DNA of 64,000 nt, from NCBI GenBank assembly GCA_031414415.1, contig JANNVK010000006.1:1-64000 (forward strand). The letters run 5' to 3'. The notes under the pieces were generated by a model that was not told the DNA's origin, made no database searches, and saw only the letters and a list, made by a program, of their open reading frames with translations. The DNA comes from JANNVK01 sp031414415. Lineage in GTDB: Bacteria; Acidobacteriota; Blastocatellia; Pyrinomonadales; Pyrinomonadaceae. This document shows positions 8,726 through 16,988 of this stretch, piece after piece. Position numbers and translations under genes: made by a program. Positions within the stretch are counted from its first letter, which is position 1, and each line of letters starts with the position of its first letter.

Positions 8726-9394
8726 ATGAAAAAAGAAACTATACTTTTAAGCATTATCGCGGTTTTGGTAATTATCGCCGCAGTTGTCGGAGCAAATTAT
8801 TATCGCAGTTCGGTGCAAAGCGAACGCAAGCCGATTACAACGGCAAATGCTTCGTTGATTCGGGAAGATAGTCCGACGCTTGGAAACGCGGACGCAAAGG
8901 TTACAATCGTCGAATTTTTAGATCCCGAATGTGAATCTTGTGCGGCATTTTATCCAACCATCAAAAAACTTTTGAAAGAATATGACGGCAAAACTCGGCT
9001 CGTGGTGCGAATTATGCCGCTTCATCCGAATTCGGTTTTAGCCGCAACTTTTACCGAAGTCGCCGGCGAGCAAGGAAAATATTGGCAAGCCCAAGAAATG
9101 CTTTTTCAAAAACAGCCCGAATGGGGAACAAAACACGGTCCGCCGTCGTCGGCTCCGCAACCAAATGTCGAAGCGTTGTTTGTAAAATATGCGATGGAAC
9201 TTGGGCTGGATTTGAATAAATTTGAATCAGCCGTTAAAGAAAATCGTTTTAAGGCAAAATTTGAACGCGATAAAAAAGACGGACAAGCTAACGGAGTTCG
9301 CCAAACGCCGACGATTTTTGTCAATGGCAGACAGCTTGCAAGGCTCAACGAAGCTGATTTGAAGGCTTTGATTGAGGAAGAATTGAAAAAGTAA
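8726..9394 (+). CDS. DsbA-family thioredoxin-fold oxidoreductase (BdbD-like)
   Basis: Membrane-anchored periplasmic thiol oxidase, 222 residues. An N-terminal hydrophobic anchor (about 5-26) is followed by the thioredoxin fold with active site CESC (about 72-75) in the context VEFLDPECESC. A cis-Pro loop reads VRQTPTIFVNG near the C-terminus, and a helical insertion lies between. It pairs with the DsbB-like protein at 7928, though the multi-hairpin element now separates them. DsbA-type introduction of disulfides into exported proteins is the expected role. Confidence 0.92.
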   Translation: MKKETILLSIIAVLVIIAAVVGANYYRSSVQSERKPITTANASLIREDSPTLGNADAKVTIVEFLDPECESCAAFYPTIKKLLKEYDGKTRLVVRIMPLHPNSVLAATFTEVAGEQGKYWQAQEMLFQKQPEWGTKHGPPSSAPQPNVEALFVKYAMELGLDLNKFESAVKENRFKAKFERDKKDGQANGVRQTPTIFVNGRQLARLNEADLKALIEEELKK

Positions 9395-9401
9395 TCGAAT
9401 A

Positions 9402-10055
9402 ATGGAACTCGTCGAAATTATAAATTTGAACAAACAAAAACTTTACAAAGTCGCCTTTTGGCTTGCAACTTTTACGATTTTTTACAACATTGTCGAAGGC
9501 ATAGTTGCGACATATTTCGGCTACACAGACGAAAGTTTGGCGTTATTCGGCTTTGGAATTGACAGTTTTATCGAGGTAATTTCGGGATTTGGAATTGCTT
9601 CGATGATTATTCGGATTGAGCGGAATCCTGAAAGTAACCGCGATAATTTTGAACGAACCGCGTTGAAAATTACGGGGTTTGCATTTTATGGATTAGTCGC
9701 AGGTCTTTTAATTACAAGTGTTTACAATATTTGGAGCGGACACAAACCCGAAACAACATTTTGGGGAATAATTATTTCGGCAGTTTCAATTGCCGCGATG
9801 TGGTTTTTGATTATCGCAAAAATAAAGGTCGGTAAGCAATTAGATTCACCCGCAATTTTAGCTGACGCGGAATGCACGAAAGTTTGCATTTATATGTCAA
9901 TTATTTTGCTGATTAGCAGTTTAATTTATATGGTTACAAACTTTGCATACATTGATAGCATCGGAACTTTAGGGCTTGCATATTTGTCTTTCAAAGAGGG
10001 CAAAGAGTGTTTTGAAAAGGCAAGCAGTAACAAAATTTGTTGCGAACACGATTAA
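9402..10055 (+). CDS. Cation-diffusion-facilitator-like membrane transporter
   Basis: An integral membrane protein of 217 residues with about six hydrophobic segments and a Cys/His tail (KICCEHD). TM2 contains the sequence YTDESLALFGFGIDSFIEV, resembling the acidic metal-site helix of CDF transporters. There is no cytoplasmic C-terminal domain, so it is shorter than classic CDF proteins. It starts 7 bp after the DsbA-like gene and ends 5 bp before the TlpA-like gene, so the three form one transcription unit. Metal cation export is likely; the ion is unknown. Confidence 0.8.
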   Translation: MELVEIINLNKQKLYKVAFWLATFTIFYNIVEGIVATYFGYTDESLALFGFGIDSFIEVISGFGIASMIIRIERNPESNRDNFERTALKITGFAFYGLVAGLLITSVYNIWSGHKPETTFWGIIISAVSIAAMWFLIIAKIKVGKQLDSPAILADAECTKVCIYMSIILLISSLIYMVTNFAYIDSIGTLGLAYLSFKEGKECFEKASSNKICCEHD

Positions 10056-10060
10056 AAATT

Positions 10061-10942
10061 ATGAAAAAAATTATTTTATTAACGATGGTTTTGTTATTGG
10101 CGAATCTGACGTTTTTTGCCCAAGCCAAAACTGAAAAATTGACCGGACAAATCGTTTGTTCATCGTGTTGGTTTGAAGAAGAAGACCGCAACAAATCGCC
10201 TTACGGAAACGCCGCCGATATTGATTGTGCAGTTGATTGCTCGAAAAAAGGCTTGTCGCAGTCAATCGCCGTCAAAAACGAAAAAGGCGAATTTACGCTT
10301 TATCAACTCGAAAAAGGTTCGTTAGATTTGAAAGCGAAAGATTTTCTCGAATTCGTGCCGAAATATGCCGAAATCGAAGGTGTAACCCGCGAATCGAAAG
10401 GCAAAAAAATCATCAAAGTAAATTCGCTCAACGTCGTAAAAGTTGCTGAAACTGCGAGTATTCCGGTTGATGCAAAACTCGCTTTGAACGATTTATCGGG
10501 CGTTCCGCAAGATTTGAAAACTTACATCGGGCGATTTGTTGTCGTTAATTTTTGGGCGACTTGGTGCGTTCCGTGCAAAGAAGAAATGCCAGATTTATCC
10601 GCGGTTCAAAACGATTATGCGGCTCTTGGCGTGCAAGTTATCGGTGCAACGGCTGATGCGGAAAAAGACAAAGCAAAGGTGCTGAAATTTGTCCGCGAAG
10701 TGAAGGTTAATTTTCCGGTTTGGTTAAATGTAACAAACGATCAAATGCTCAGTTTCGGTGTCGGAAAGGTATTACCTGCAACAGTTATCGTCAATCGCGA
10801 AGGCAAAATTGTCTGGCGAAAAGTCGGTAAAATTGATGCAATTGAGCTGAGAAAAGAGCTTGATAAATTGCTCGATGCCAAGGTTGCACACGTCAAAATG
10901 AAGAAGTCGAAAGTTGATAATACTTCGCTTGTGCCTGCCTGA
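10061..10942 (+). CDS. Exported TlpA-type thioredoxin with Cys-rich N-terminal domain
   Basis: A 293-residue exported protein. The ATG at 10061 directly precedes a signal peptide (residues 1-22, ending FFAQA). An N-terminal domain (about 25-130) has four Cys in CSSCW and DCAVDC contexts and an OB-like beta pattern. The C-terminal TlpA/ResA thioredoxin domain has active site CVPC in NFWATWCVPCKEEMPD. Such proteins reduce disulfides in cytochrome or copper-protein maturation, and the metal-island context supports a copper-site or thiol-maintenance role. The N-terminal domain is not recognised by name. Confidence 0.88.
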   Translation: MKKIILLTMVLLLANLTFFAQAKTEKLTGQIVCSSCWFEEEDRNKSPYGNAADIDCAVDCSKKGLSQSIAVKNEKGEFTLYQLEKGSLDLKAKDFLEFVPKYAEIEGVTRESKGKKIIKVNSLNVVKVAETASIPVDAKLALNDLSGVPQDLKTYIGRFVVVNFWATWCVPCKEEMPDLSAVQNDYAALGVQVIGATADAEKDKAKVLKFVREVKVNFPVWLNVTNDQMLSFGVGKVLPATVIVNREGKIVWRKVGKIDAIELRKELDKLLDAKVAHVKMKKSKVDNTSLVPA

Positions 10943-11011
10943 GCGGTCTGACCGGGCGAAGGCTCGGCTGTTCGGGGAACAGCCCAAAATGCGAAAAAAT
11001 TTACTTATGGT

Positions 11012-11497
11012 TTGCGGGTAATTCCGGGTCAAGTTGAACGAGCGAAAGTTCGCACAACTTTGATGTATCGTCCGCATCCGCAAATCAGTATCGGAGTTGA
11101 ATATAATCCGTATGTCGGCGAAGTGCGTCCGCTGTTGACGCTGATTCCGTTGAAAGAAACAAAAAACCGTCCGGCGGTAATTTTCGGATTCAGTTCGGAC
11201 AGAATCGGAACGCCAAGCGGAAGTTCGTTTTACCTAACCGCGAGCAAAGATTTGACCAATTGGACAGGTCTGCCAATCGCTCCGTATGGCGGAATCGTTT
11301 ATGGAACTTTTGAGAAAAAATGGCGGGCAATCGGTGGGCTGAACATTCGGATTCGAGACAATTTAAGTTCGCTAATTCAGTTTGACGGCGTAAAAGTTCA
11401 CCCAACTTTGACGTATAACTTTGACGATTCACACGGTTTAACCTTTTTGCTGATTCGCGGGAAAAGTCCTGGGTTTACTTATACTTATTCGTTTTAA
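11012..11497 (+). CDS. Unidentified beta-rich protein, possibly outer-membrane-like; start uncertain
   Basis: About 161 residues from a TTG at 11012. The frame is open back to a TGA at 10949, and the homologous-looking part seems to begin a few codons before the TTG (KKFTYGLRVIPGQ), so the true N-terminus may be a GTG at 10970 or may be missing. No signal peptide remains. Alternating hydrophobic strands and an aromatic C-terminal end (FTYTYSF) resemble outer-membrane beta-barrel ends. It may be a 5'-truncated barrel gene. Between it and the TlpA gene lies a hairpin (GGCTGTTC/GAACAGCC, 10967-10985). Confidence 0.5.
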   Translation: MRVIPGQVERAKVRTTLMYRPHPQISIGVEYNPYVGEVRPLLTLIPLKETKNRPAVIFGFSSDRIGTPSGSSFYLTASKDLTNWTGLPIAPYGGIVYGTFEKKWRAIGGLNIRIRDNLSSLIQFDGVKVHPTLTYNFDDSHGLTFLLIRGKSPGFTYTYSF

Positions 11498-11503
11498 TTT
11501 TTG

Positions 11504-11632
11504 TACCGCAGACTTCCAGTCGGCGGTTGCGTTGTGCTTCCAGCCAACGCTTCTCGAGTCCGAAGTAATGTATAGAATAAGACTTGCGAGCAGGATGCTC
11601 ACAAGACCGCCGTCATGATGACGGCGATACTT
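11504..11632 (-). repeat. Dispersed 125-bp repeat (family A), copy 1
   Basis: Reverse-oriented copy of a repeat recognisable by ACTTCGGACTCGAGAAGCG and GACGGCGGTC...GAGCATCCTGCTCGC. Other copies are at 20923-21112, 21856-21883 (fragment) and 29600-30003. It fills the gap between two convergent genes. It contains small hairpins (GAGCATCCTGCTC) and no conserved ORF. Confidence 0.85.
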
Positions 11633-11642
11633 AATCAATTCG

Positions 11643-12446
11643 TCAACTCGCTTTTTTCGCCTTTATCCACAAAGCTTCCATTTCTTCTAAATTGCTCTTT
11701 TCAAGTGTTTTACCATTTTCCTTCAACTCTTTTTCGATAAAGCCAAATCGTTTTCTAAATTTGCGATTAGTTTTTTTAAGAGCAGTTTCAGCATCAACGT
11801 CTAATTTTCTGGCGAGATTGAGCACAACAAACAAAATATCGCCGAGTTCTTCTTCGATGTGGTTTTGCGAATCTTCACTAATTGCGACATTTAATTCGTC
11901 GATTTCTTCATTTAATTTTTCGTATATCTGCGAAACATCTTCCCAATCAAATCCAACTTTCGCGGCTTTTTTTGTCAGTTTTTGACCTTCGAGCAATGCC
12001 GGAAAATGTACCGGAACTTCATCTAAAATCGAAAGTTTTACTTTTTCAATTTGCCCAGAAGCCTTACGTTGATTGGCTTTGAGCTTATCCCAATTTTCCA
12101 AAACCTCATTTGCGGTTTCGAGCTTTTCGTCACCAAAAACGTGCGGATGGCGGAGAATCAATTTTTCCGCAACTTCGCCAGCAACATCGTCAATCGTAAA
12201 ATCGCCGCGTTCTTTTGCGATCTGCGAGTGAAATACAATTTGCAATAAAACATCGCCAAGTTCTTCACGCAAATGATCGGTATTGTCAGTTTCAGTCGCT
12301 TCTTGAATTGCATCGAAAGCCTCGTAACTTTCTTCGAGCAAATATGGAGCGAGCGATTCGTAAGTTTGTTCAATATCCCAAGGGCAACCATTTGGTTCGC
12401 GAAGGCGTTGCATAACGGCGGTTAATTCATCAAATTTTTTACTCAT
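11643..12446 (-). CDS. mazG: MazG nucleoside triphosphate pyrophosphohydrolase
   Basis: Hydrolyses NTPs, including aberrant ones, to NMP and pyrophosphate. At 267 residues from the ATG at 12446 it has the usual length; a TTG at 12476 would only add ten unlikely residues. Two tandem MazG domains are visible. The first has REPNGCPWDIEQTYESL then LLEESYEAFDAI and EELGDVLLQIVFHSQIA (the EExxE and ExxD metal motifs). The second repeats EELGDILFVVLNLARKL. It is convergent with the preceding gene and divergent from the DUF1844 gene. Confidence 0.95.
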   Translation of the reverse strand: MSKKFDELTAVMQRLREPNGCPWDIEQTYESLAPYLLEESYEAFDAIQEATETDNTDHLREELGDVLLQIVFHSQIAKERGDFTIDDVAGEVAEKLILRHPHVFGDEKLETANEVLENWDKLKANQRKASGQIEKVKLSILDEVPVHFPALLEGQKLTKKAAKVGFDWEDVSQIYEKLNEEIDELNVAISEDSQNHIEEELGDILFVVLNLARKLDVDAETALKKTNRKFRKRFGFIEKELKENGKTLEKSNLEEMEALWIKAKKAS

Positions 12447-12523
12447 TGCGTTCGATTTTGAACTTTCTTTCGTCAAAATGCTAATATCAAGTTTGGAATT
12501 TTATCGATTTTTATAGGAAATTT

Positions 12524-13018
12524 ATGATTGGAAGAGAATCAGATCACGAAGAAGTTGTGCTCAAAGTTGTTGATCGGCGGATGTTTAACGTTGATGGAAG
12601 TTTGCGAGAAGGCGTTGAGATTGCTGAACCAAAAGCGGAAGTGCCAAAAGTTGAAGTTGAAGAACAAAAGCTCGATATTCCGCAAACTGTTGAATTAGAA
12701 GAGTTTGGCGAAACCGAAATGGATGATGAAGATTTTCCTGATGCCGAAAATCCGGCAAGTTTCGTCAATTTTCTCTCGACTTTGGCAACTCAAGCCGCAA
12801 GTTCGCTCGGTGCAATGCCAAATCCGCAAACGGGTCAACGAACGCTCGATCTAGAAACTGGAAAATATTGGATCGAAGTTTTATCAATGCTCAAAGAAAA
12901 AACTGAAGGCAATTTGCACCCAAAGGAAGCCGAATTATTTGAAGGTTTGCTCTCAGATTTGAAACTTCAATTCGTACAAATCTCGCAAATGGCAGCGGAG
13001 AGAGCGAGAAAGGCTTAG
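12524..13018 (+). CDS. DUF1844 family protein
   Basis: A 164-residue soluble protein. The N-terminal part starts LKVVDRRMFNVDGSLR and continues into an acidic, Glu/Val-rich linker. The C-terminal DUF1844 domain begins FVNFLSTLATQAASSLG, followed by a helical region with LDLETGKYWIEVLSMLKEKT. The function of this family is unknown. The stop codon TAG at 13016-13018 is also the first bases of the decamer repeat array that follows, so the array abuts the gene exactly. Confidence 0.9.
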   Translation: MIGRESDHEEVVLKVVDRRMFNVDGSLREGVEIAEPKAEVPKVEVEEQKLDIPQTVELEEFGETEMDDEDFPDAENPASFVNFLSTLATQAASSLGAMPNPQTGQRTLDLETGKYWIEVLSMLKEKTEGNLHPKEAELFEGLLSDLKLQFVQISQMAAERARKA

Positions 13019-13183
13019 GGAGTTTAGGAAGTTTAGGGAGTTTAGGAAGTTTAGGAAGTTAAGACAGTTTGGGAAGTTTAGGGAGTTTAGGAAGTTTAGG
13101 GAGTTTAGGAAGTTTAGGAAGTTTAGGAAGTTTAGGAAGATTAGGAAGGTTAGGAAGTTAAGACAGTTTGGGAAGGTTGAAAT
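13018..13183 (+). repeat. Tandem decamer array GGAAGTTTAG / GGGAGTTTAG, upstream arm
   Basis: About sixteen units of a ten-base repeat run without interruption from the end of the DUF1844 gene to just before the ATG of the four-helix-bundle gene. A higher-order period is visible because the variant AAGTTAAGACAGTTTGGGAAG occurs twice. More units follow the enclosed gene at 13552, and inverted units lie at 13630-13672. Confidence 0.9.
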
Positions 13184-13185
13184 AA

Positions 13186-13551
13186 ATGGCGACGTTCAAT
13201 CGATTTGAAGATATTCAGGCGTGGCAAAAAGCTCGCATTATTGTTAAAGACATTTACCTAGCTTCTGGCAATGGAGTTTTCGGCAAAGATTTTGATTTAA
13301 GAAGTCAAATTCGCCGTTCAAGTGTTTCCATAATGGCAAATATCGCCGAAGGGCAAGGCAGACGCACGAATAAGGATTTTGCTCATTTTCTGAATATTTC
13401 GCTTGGTTCAGTTGCTGAAACAAAATCTCACTTTTATTTGGCGTTTGATTTGGGTTACGTTGACCAACAGACATTTGATGAGACGTATGCAAAGCTCGAT
13501 GAAATCGGACGAATGATTTTTGCACTGAGCAATCATTTAAGAGCGAATTAG
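13186..13551 (+). CDS. Four-helix-bundle protein (23S rRNA intervening-sequence protein family)
   Basis: A 121-residue all-helical protein beginning FNRFEDIQAWQKARIIVKDI and containing SQIRRSSVSIMANIAEGQGR and FLNISLGSVAETKSH. These are hallmark segments of the S23/four-helix-bundle family, which is related to the Avd accessory proteins of diversity-generating retroelements. The function of stand-alone members is unknown. The whole gene is enclosed by decamer repeat arrays, and its reading frame ends where the downstream array begins. I see no reverse transcriptase nearby. Confidence 0.92.
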   Translation: MATFNRFEDIQAWQKARIIVKDIYLASGNGVFGKDFDLRSQIRRSSVSIMANIAEGQGRRTNKDFAHFLNISLGSVAETKSHFYLAFDLGYVDQQTFDETYAKLDEIGRMIFALSNHLRAN

Positions 13552-13674
13552 GAGTTTGGAGAGTTTAGAAAGTTTAGGAGGTTTGGAAAGTTTTGGAAGT
13601 TGAGAGAGTTTATTGAGAAAATATGGTTTTCCTTCCTAAACTTCCTGAACTTCCAAAACTTCCCAAACTAAAGA
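13552..13674. repeat. Decamer array, downstream arm plus inverted arm
   Basis: From 13552 to about 13612 degenerate GGAGTTTGGA/AAGTTTAGG units continue in forward orientation. From about 13630 to 13672 the same unit appears inverted (CTTCCTAAACTTCC...AAACTTCCC). The two can fold into a long hairpin ending a few bases before the ATG of the PhnP-like gene, and could affect its translation. The inverted arm makes a misleading N-terminal extension (MVFLPKLPELPKLPK) in frame with that gene. Confidence 0.85.
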
Positions 13675-13680
13675 GTTATA

Positions 13681-14444
13681 TGAAACTAACATTCCTCGGT
13701 TCAGGCACATCAACGGGCGTTCCATCGATTGGATGTGAATGCGAAACGTGTTTGTCTGAGGATTCTCGCGACAAGCGGCTTCGTGTTTCAATCCTTATCG
13801 AACACGCCGGAAAAACGATTCTCGTTGATACATCTTCCGATTTTCGCCAACAAGCGTTGCGTGCCAAAATCAAACATCTCGATGCGATTTTAATTACGCA
13901 TTGCCACGCCGATCACGTTTTTGGGCTCGATGATATTCGACCTCTAAATTTTCGTTATGGTGCGATGAGCGTTTTTGCAAACGAGGTCGCATGGAAAGAT
14001 CTTCGCAGAATTTTTCAATACATTTTTGCTCCAACTCATTTCGGCGGCGGACTTCCGCAACTCGTTCCGCACACGGTTGTTAATGGTGCTTCGTTTTGCA
14101 TCGGCGAAGATATAACTGTTACACCAATTGAAGTTATCCACGGCAAACTTCCCGTAATCGCTTATCGCTTTAACGATTTTGCGTACGCCACAGACTTAAA
14201 AACAATCCCCGAAGATTCGCTCGAAAGATTGCGAAATCTTGATGTTCTCGTGCTTGATTGCGTCAGAATAAAACCGCATACAACGCATCTTTGTCTCCAA
14301 GAAGCCTTAGATTACATTGCTGATTTGAAGCCAAAACGTGCGTATCTCACACATCTAAATCACGATATTATGCACGAACGAGACAAACATTTACTGCCAG
14401 AAAATGTGTTTTTTGCTTATGATGAATTGGTGCTTGAAGGTTAA
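13681..14444 (+). CDS. PhnP-like metallo-beta-lactamase-fold hydrolase
   Basis: Predicted metal-dependent phosphodiesterase of the PhnP group, 254 residues. The ATG at 13681 is chosen because the family begins MKLTFLGSGTSTGVPSIGC; the frame is open further upstream only through repeat sequence. Visible motifs are the structural Cys cluster (CECETC), the metal motif HCHADHVFGLDD, a later IEVIHGKLPVIAYR region with a metal His, ATDLKTIP and THLNHDIMH. The cellular substrate is unknown. It lies 14 bp upstream of ribF and is likely co-transcribed with it. Confidence 0.9.
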
Positions 14445-14458
14445 TTGAAGATTAATAA

Positions 14459-15412
14459 ATGAAACTTTTTCATGGAACAGAGAATGCTGAAATCCAACGC
14501 CCGACCGTAGTTACGCTTGGGGTTTTTGATGGACTTCATCTTGGGCATCAGCAGATTATGAAGACAGTTGTTGAGCGTGCGAATGCTCTAAGTGCTGTGC
14601 CGACGGTAATTACATTCGATCCACATCCGCGTGCGGTGCTTCATCCCGAAAATTCGCCGCCGATGTTGCAGACGCTCGATCAAAGACTTGGCTCGTTCGA
14701 AGTTCTCGGAATTGAGCAAGCAATTGTGATTCGTTTTAACCGCGATTTTGCTTCGACTGACGCGGAAAAATTTCTTCGCGAAGTTATTTTTCAAAGGCTA
14801 AAAGCTCAGGAAGTTTATCTCGGCAAAGGTTTTGCATTTGGAAAAAATCGGGCGGGAAACATTGATTTGCTCAAGAAAATTAGCATCGAACTCGGTTTCG
14901 TTGCCGAAGAAGTTCCGGAAATTCAACTTCGCAGACAGAGAATTTCTTCATCTCAGATTCGCAAATTGCTCGCAGATGGAAAAGTAAATCTCGCGAGACG
15001 TATGCTCGGGCGACCTTATGGCGTAGAAGGTTTGGTCATTCACGGCGACAAACGCGGACGCACAATCGGTTTCCCGACCGCGAATTTGAAACCAAAAAAT
15101 CGCGTAATTCCGAAAAACGGAGTTTATGTCACGTCAACTTTGATCGAAGGCGAATGGCGGCGAAGCATCACAAATATCGGAATTCGCCCGACTTTTGAAA
15201 ATGGTTTGGAGCCATCGGTTGAAACTTTTATTCTCGATTGGGACGGCGATTTATACGACGATGTGATTCGCGTGAGATTTTTGCACCGCGTCAGAGACGA
15301 GAAAAAGTTCAGCGGCATTGACGAATTAAAGGCACAAATCAAGAAAGATTGCGATGTTGCGGTCCAATATTTTTCGCATGAAGGCGTGAGAAATATGTTA
15401 AAAATAGTGTGA
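14459..15412 (+). CDS. ribF: Bifunctional riboflavin kinase / FAD synthetase
   Basis: Makes FMN from riboflavin and then FAD. At 317 residues it has the usual length. The N-terminal nucleotidyltransferase domain has GVFDGLHLGHQQIM (HxGH motif) and the later segment RRQRISSSQIRKLL. The C-terminal riboflavin kinase domain has GDKRGRTIGFPTANL (PTAN motif) and GVYV, then NIGIRPTFENG. Genes flanking it do not form a riboflavin pathway cluster. Confidence 0.97.
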   Translation: MKLFHGTENAEIQRPTVVTLGVFDGLHLGHQQIMKTVVERANALSAVPTVITFDPHPRAVLHPENSPPMLQTLDQRLGSFEVLGIEQAIVIRFNRDFASTDAEKFLREVIFQRLKAQEVYLGKGFAFGKNRAGNIDLLKKISIELGFVAEEVPEIQLRRQRISSSQIRKLLADGKVNLARRMLGRPYGVEGLVIHGDKRGRTIGFPTANLKPKNRVIPKNGVYVTSTLIEGEWRRSITNIGIRPTFENGLEPSVETFILDWDGDLYDDVIRVRFLHRVRDEKKFSGIDELKAQIKKDCDVAVQYFSHEGVRNMLKIV

Positions 15413-15559
15413 ATTTATGTCTTTAAATCATAATTTTTCAAACAACTTTTTGGCATTTTTTAGAATTTACTTTCGTGTTTAAGAAACTTGTATTAAACTT
15501 CGTGCATCAAAGAAAAGTAAATTCAATGAATTTTAAAGTAACCAATTTAAGGAGCAAAA

Positions 15560-16753
15560 ATGAAAACATATTTCTCAAAACTTCAAATTCTCGCATTGTG
15601 TATAGCGATATTTGGCACAGTTAATTTAACAGCAAATGCACAAACAACTGAACAATTAAAGGAAAAAGTCGCAGATTTAATTGCGGCTGATAAATATCTT
15701 GAGGCTCTTCCTTTCCTAGAAAAATTAGTAATTTCTGATCCCGACGATGCCGAAATTCAATTTAATCTGGGATTTGCTTTAATTAATAAAGCTACCGCAG
15801 CAAAAAATCCAGAAGAAATTAAACTACTCAGAATTAGGTCTCGAGAGGCATTCGTTAAAGCAAAATCACTCGGCAAAGAAAGCCTTTTGCTTGATGCAAT
15901 GATTGAAAGTATTTCGCCAGACGGAATCAAAAAAGGTCAATTTTCGTTTAATAAAGAAGCAGAAAAATTGATGAACGAAGCTGAATCATCCTTTGCTCAA
16001 AGAAACTTTGATGATGCGTTATCAAAGTATCAAAAAGCACTCGCACTTGATCCTAAAATATATTATGCCGCATTATTTTCGGGCGACGTTCACTTGCAAA
16101 CTGGAAAATATGATTTAGCTGAAACTTGGTATCAAAAAGCAATAACCATTGATCCATATATTGAAACCGCTTATCGCTATTCGGCAACACCTTTGATGAA
16201 ACAAGGCAAAACTGAGCAAGCTCGCGACCGTTATATTGATGCCTATATTACCGATCCATACAATAAACTAGCACTTTCAGGCATTGTTCAGTGGGGAAAT
16301 GTCACAAATACACCGCTCGGGCATCCTAAATTTAATATTCCAGAAAATTCAGTCGGGGTTGATGGGAAAGAAAAGACAACAATAAGTCTTTCTGGTGCGG
16401 ATGACGGTTCGTTGGCTTGGATTGGATACACTTCAGCACGCGTTGAATGGAAAGACAAAAAATTTAAAGCAACATTCCCGAAAGAAGTTAAATATCGACA
16501 TACTTTGCAGGAAGAAACTGAAGCACTGCGTAGTGTTGCAACAATGGCGAAAAGCCTGAAAATTAAAAACAAAAGGCTCAGCCAAGAACTTGAAATGCTT
16601 ATCAAATTAGACAGCGATGGCTTGATTGAATCATATATTTTGCTTGCCCGAGCGGATAATGATATTGCACAAGAACATTTTGGGTATTTAAAAAGTAACC
16701 GTGCAAAACTTCGCCAATACGTTTTGAAATATGTAATTGGTGCTGGAAAATAA
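15560..16753 (+). CDS. Secreted TPR-repeat protein
   Basis: A 397-residue exported protein with signal peptide (residues 1-28, ending TANAQ) and tetratricopeptide repeats. One region is near residues 30-75. A second, better defined set reads AQRNFDDALSKYQKALALDP, then TGKYDLAETWYQKAITIDP, around 150-235. The C-terminal part is unrecognised. TPRs imply protein-protein interaction in the periplasm. AAGGAGC lies 6 bases before the ATG, and an intrinsic terminator follows at 16789. The upstream gap 15413-15559 is AT-rich and presumably holds the promoter. Confidence 0.85.
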   Translation: MKTYFSKLQILALCIAIFGTVNLTANAQTTEQLKEKVADLIAADKYLEALPFLEKLVISDPDDAEIQFNLGFALINKATAAKNPEEIKLLRIRSREAFVKAKSLGKESLLLDAMIESISPDGIKKGQFSFNKEAEKLMNEAESSFAQRNFDDALSKYQKALALDPKIYYAALFSGDVHLQTGKYDLAETWYQKAITIDPYIETAYRYSATPLMKQGKTEQARDRYIDAYITDPYNKLALSGIVQWGNVTNTPLGHPKFNIPENSVGVDGKEKTTISLSGADDGSLAWIGYTSARVEWKDKKFKATFPKEVKYRHTLQEETEALRSVATMAKSLKIKNKRLSQELEMLIKLDSDGLIESYILLARADNDIAQEHFGYLKSNRAKLRQYVLKYVIGAGK

Positions 16754-16788
16754 AAATAACTTTGTAAGTTTGAAAAACACATCAGCTT

Positions 16789-16822
16789 TAGCCGCTAGAG
16801 AAATTTAGCGGCTATTTATTTG
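16789..16822 (+). terminator. Intrinsic terminator after the TPR gene
   Basis: A perfect 9-bp stem TAGCCGCTA / TAGCGGCTA (16789-16797 and 16806-16814) with an 8-base loop is followed by TTTATTTG. The remaining gap to 16988 is AT-rich and shows no gene. Confidence 0.85.
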
Positions 16823-16988
16823 TAAATTGTTTTTATAAGGCTACTTTCTTTACGCTCAATGCTTTAGAAGTAAAATTGAACCGAAACTTACAAATTCTTT
16901 TAAAAAGTTTCAAGTAAAACTTTTAAAACATTCGCATATCAAAGCACGTTCTATTAAAGGATTTGATAGAATATAATAGGTTTTGAAA

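Noticed and set aside
13018..13183. CRISPR array
   Set aside because: The units are contiguous decamers without spacers, and no cas genes are present.
13623..13680. N-terminal extension of the PhnP-like protein (MVFLPKLPELPKLPK)
   Set aside because: It is the translated inverted arm of the decamer array. The family start MKLTFLGSGTSTG lies at 13681.
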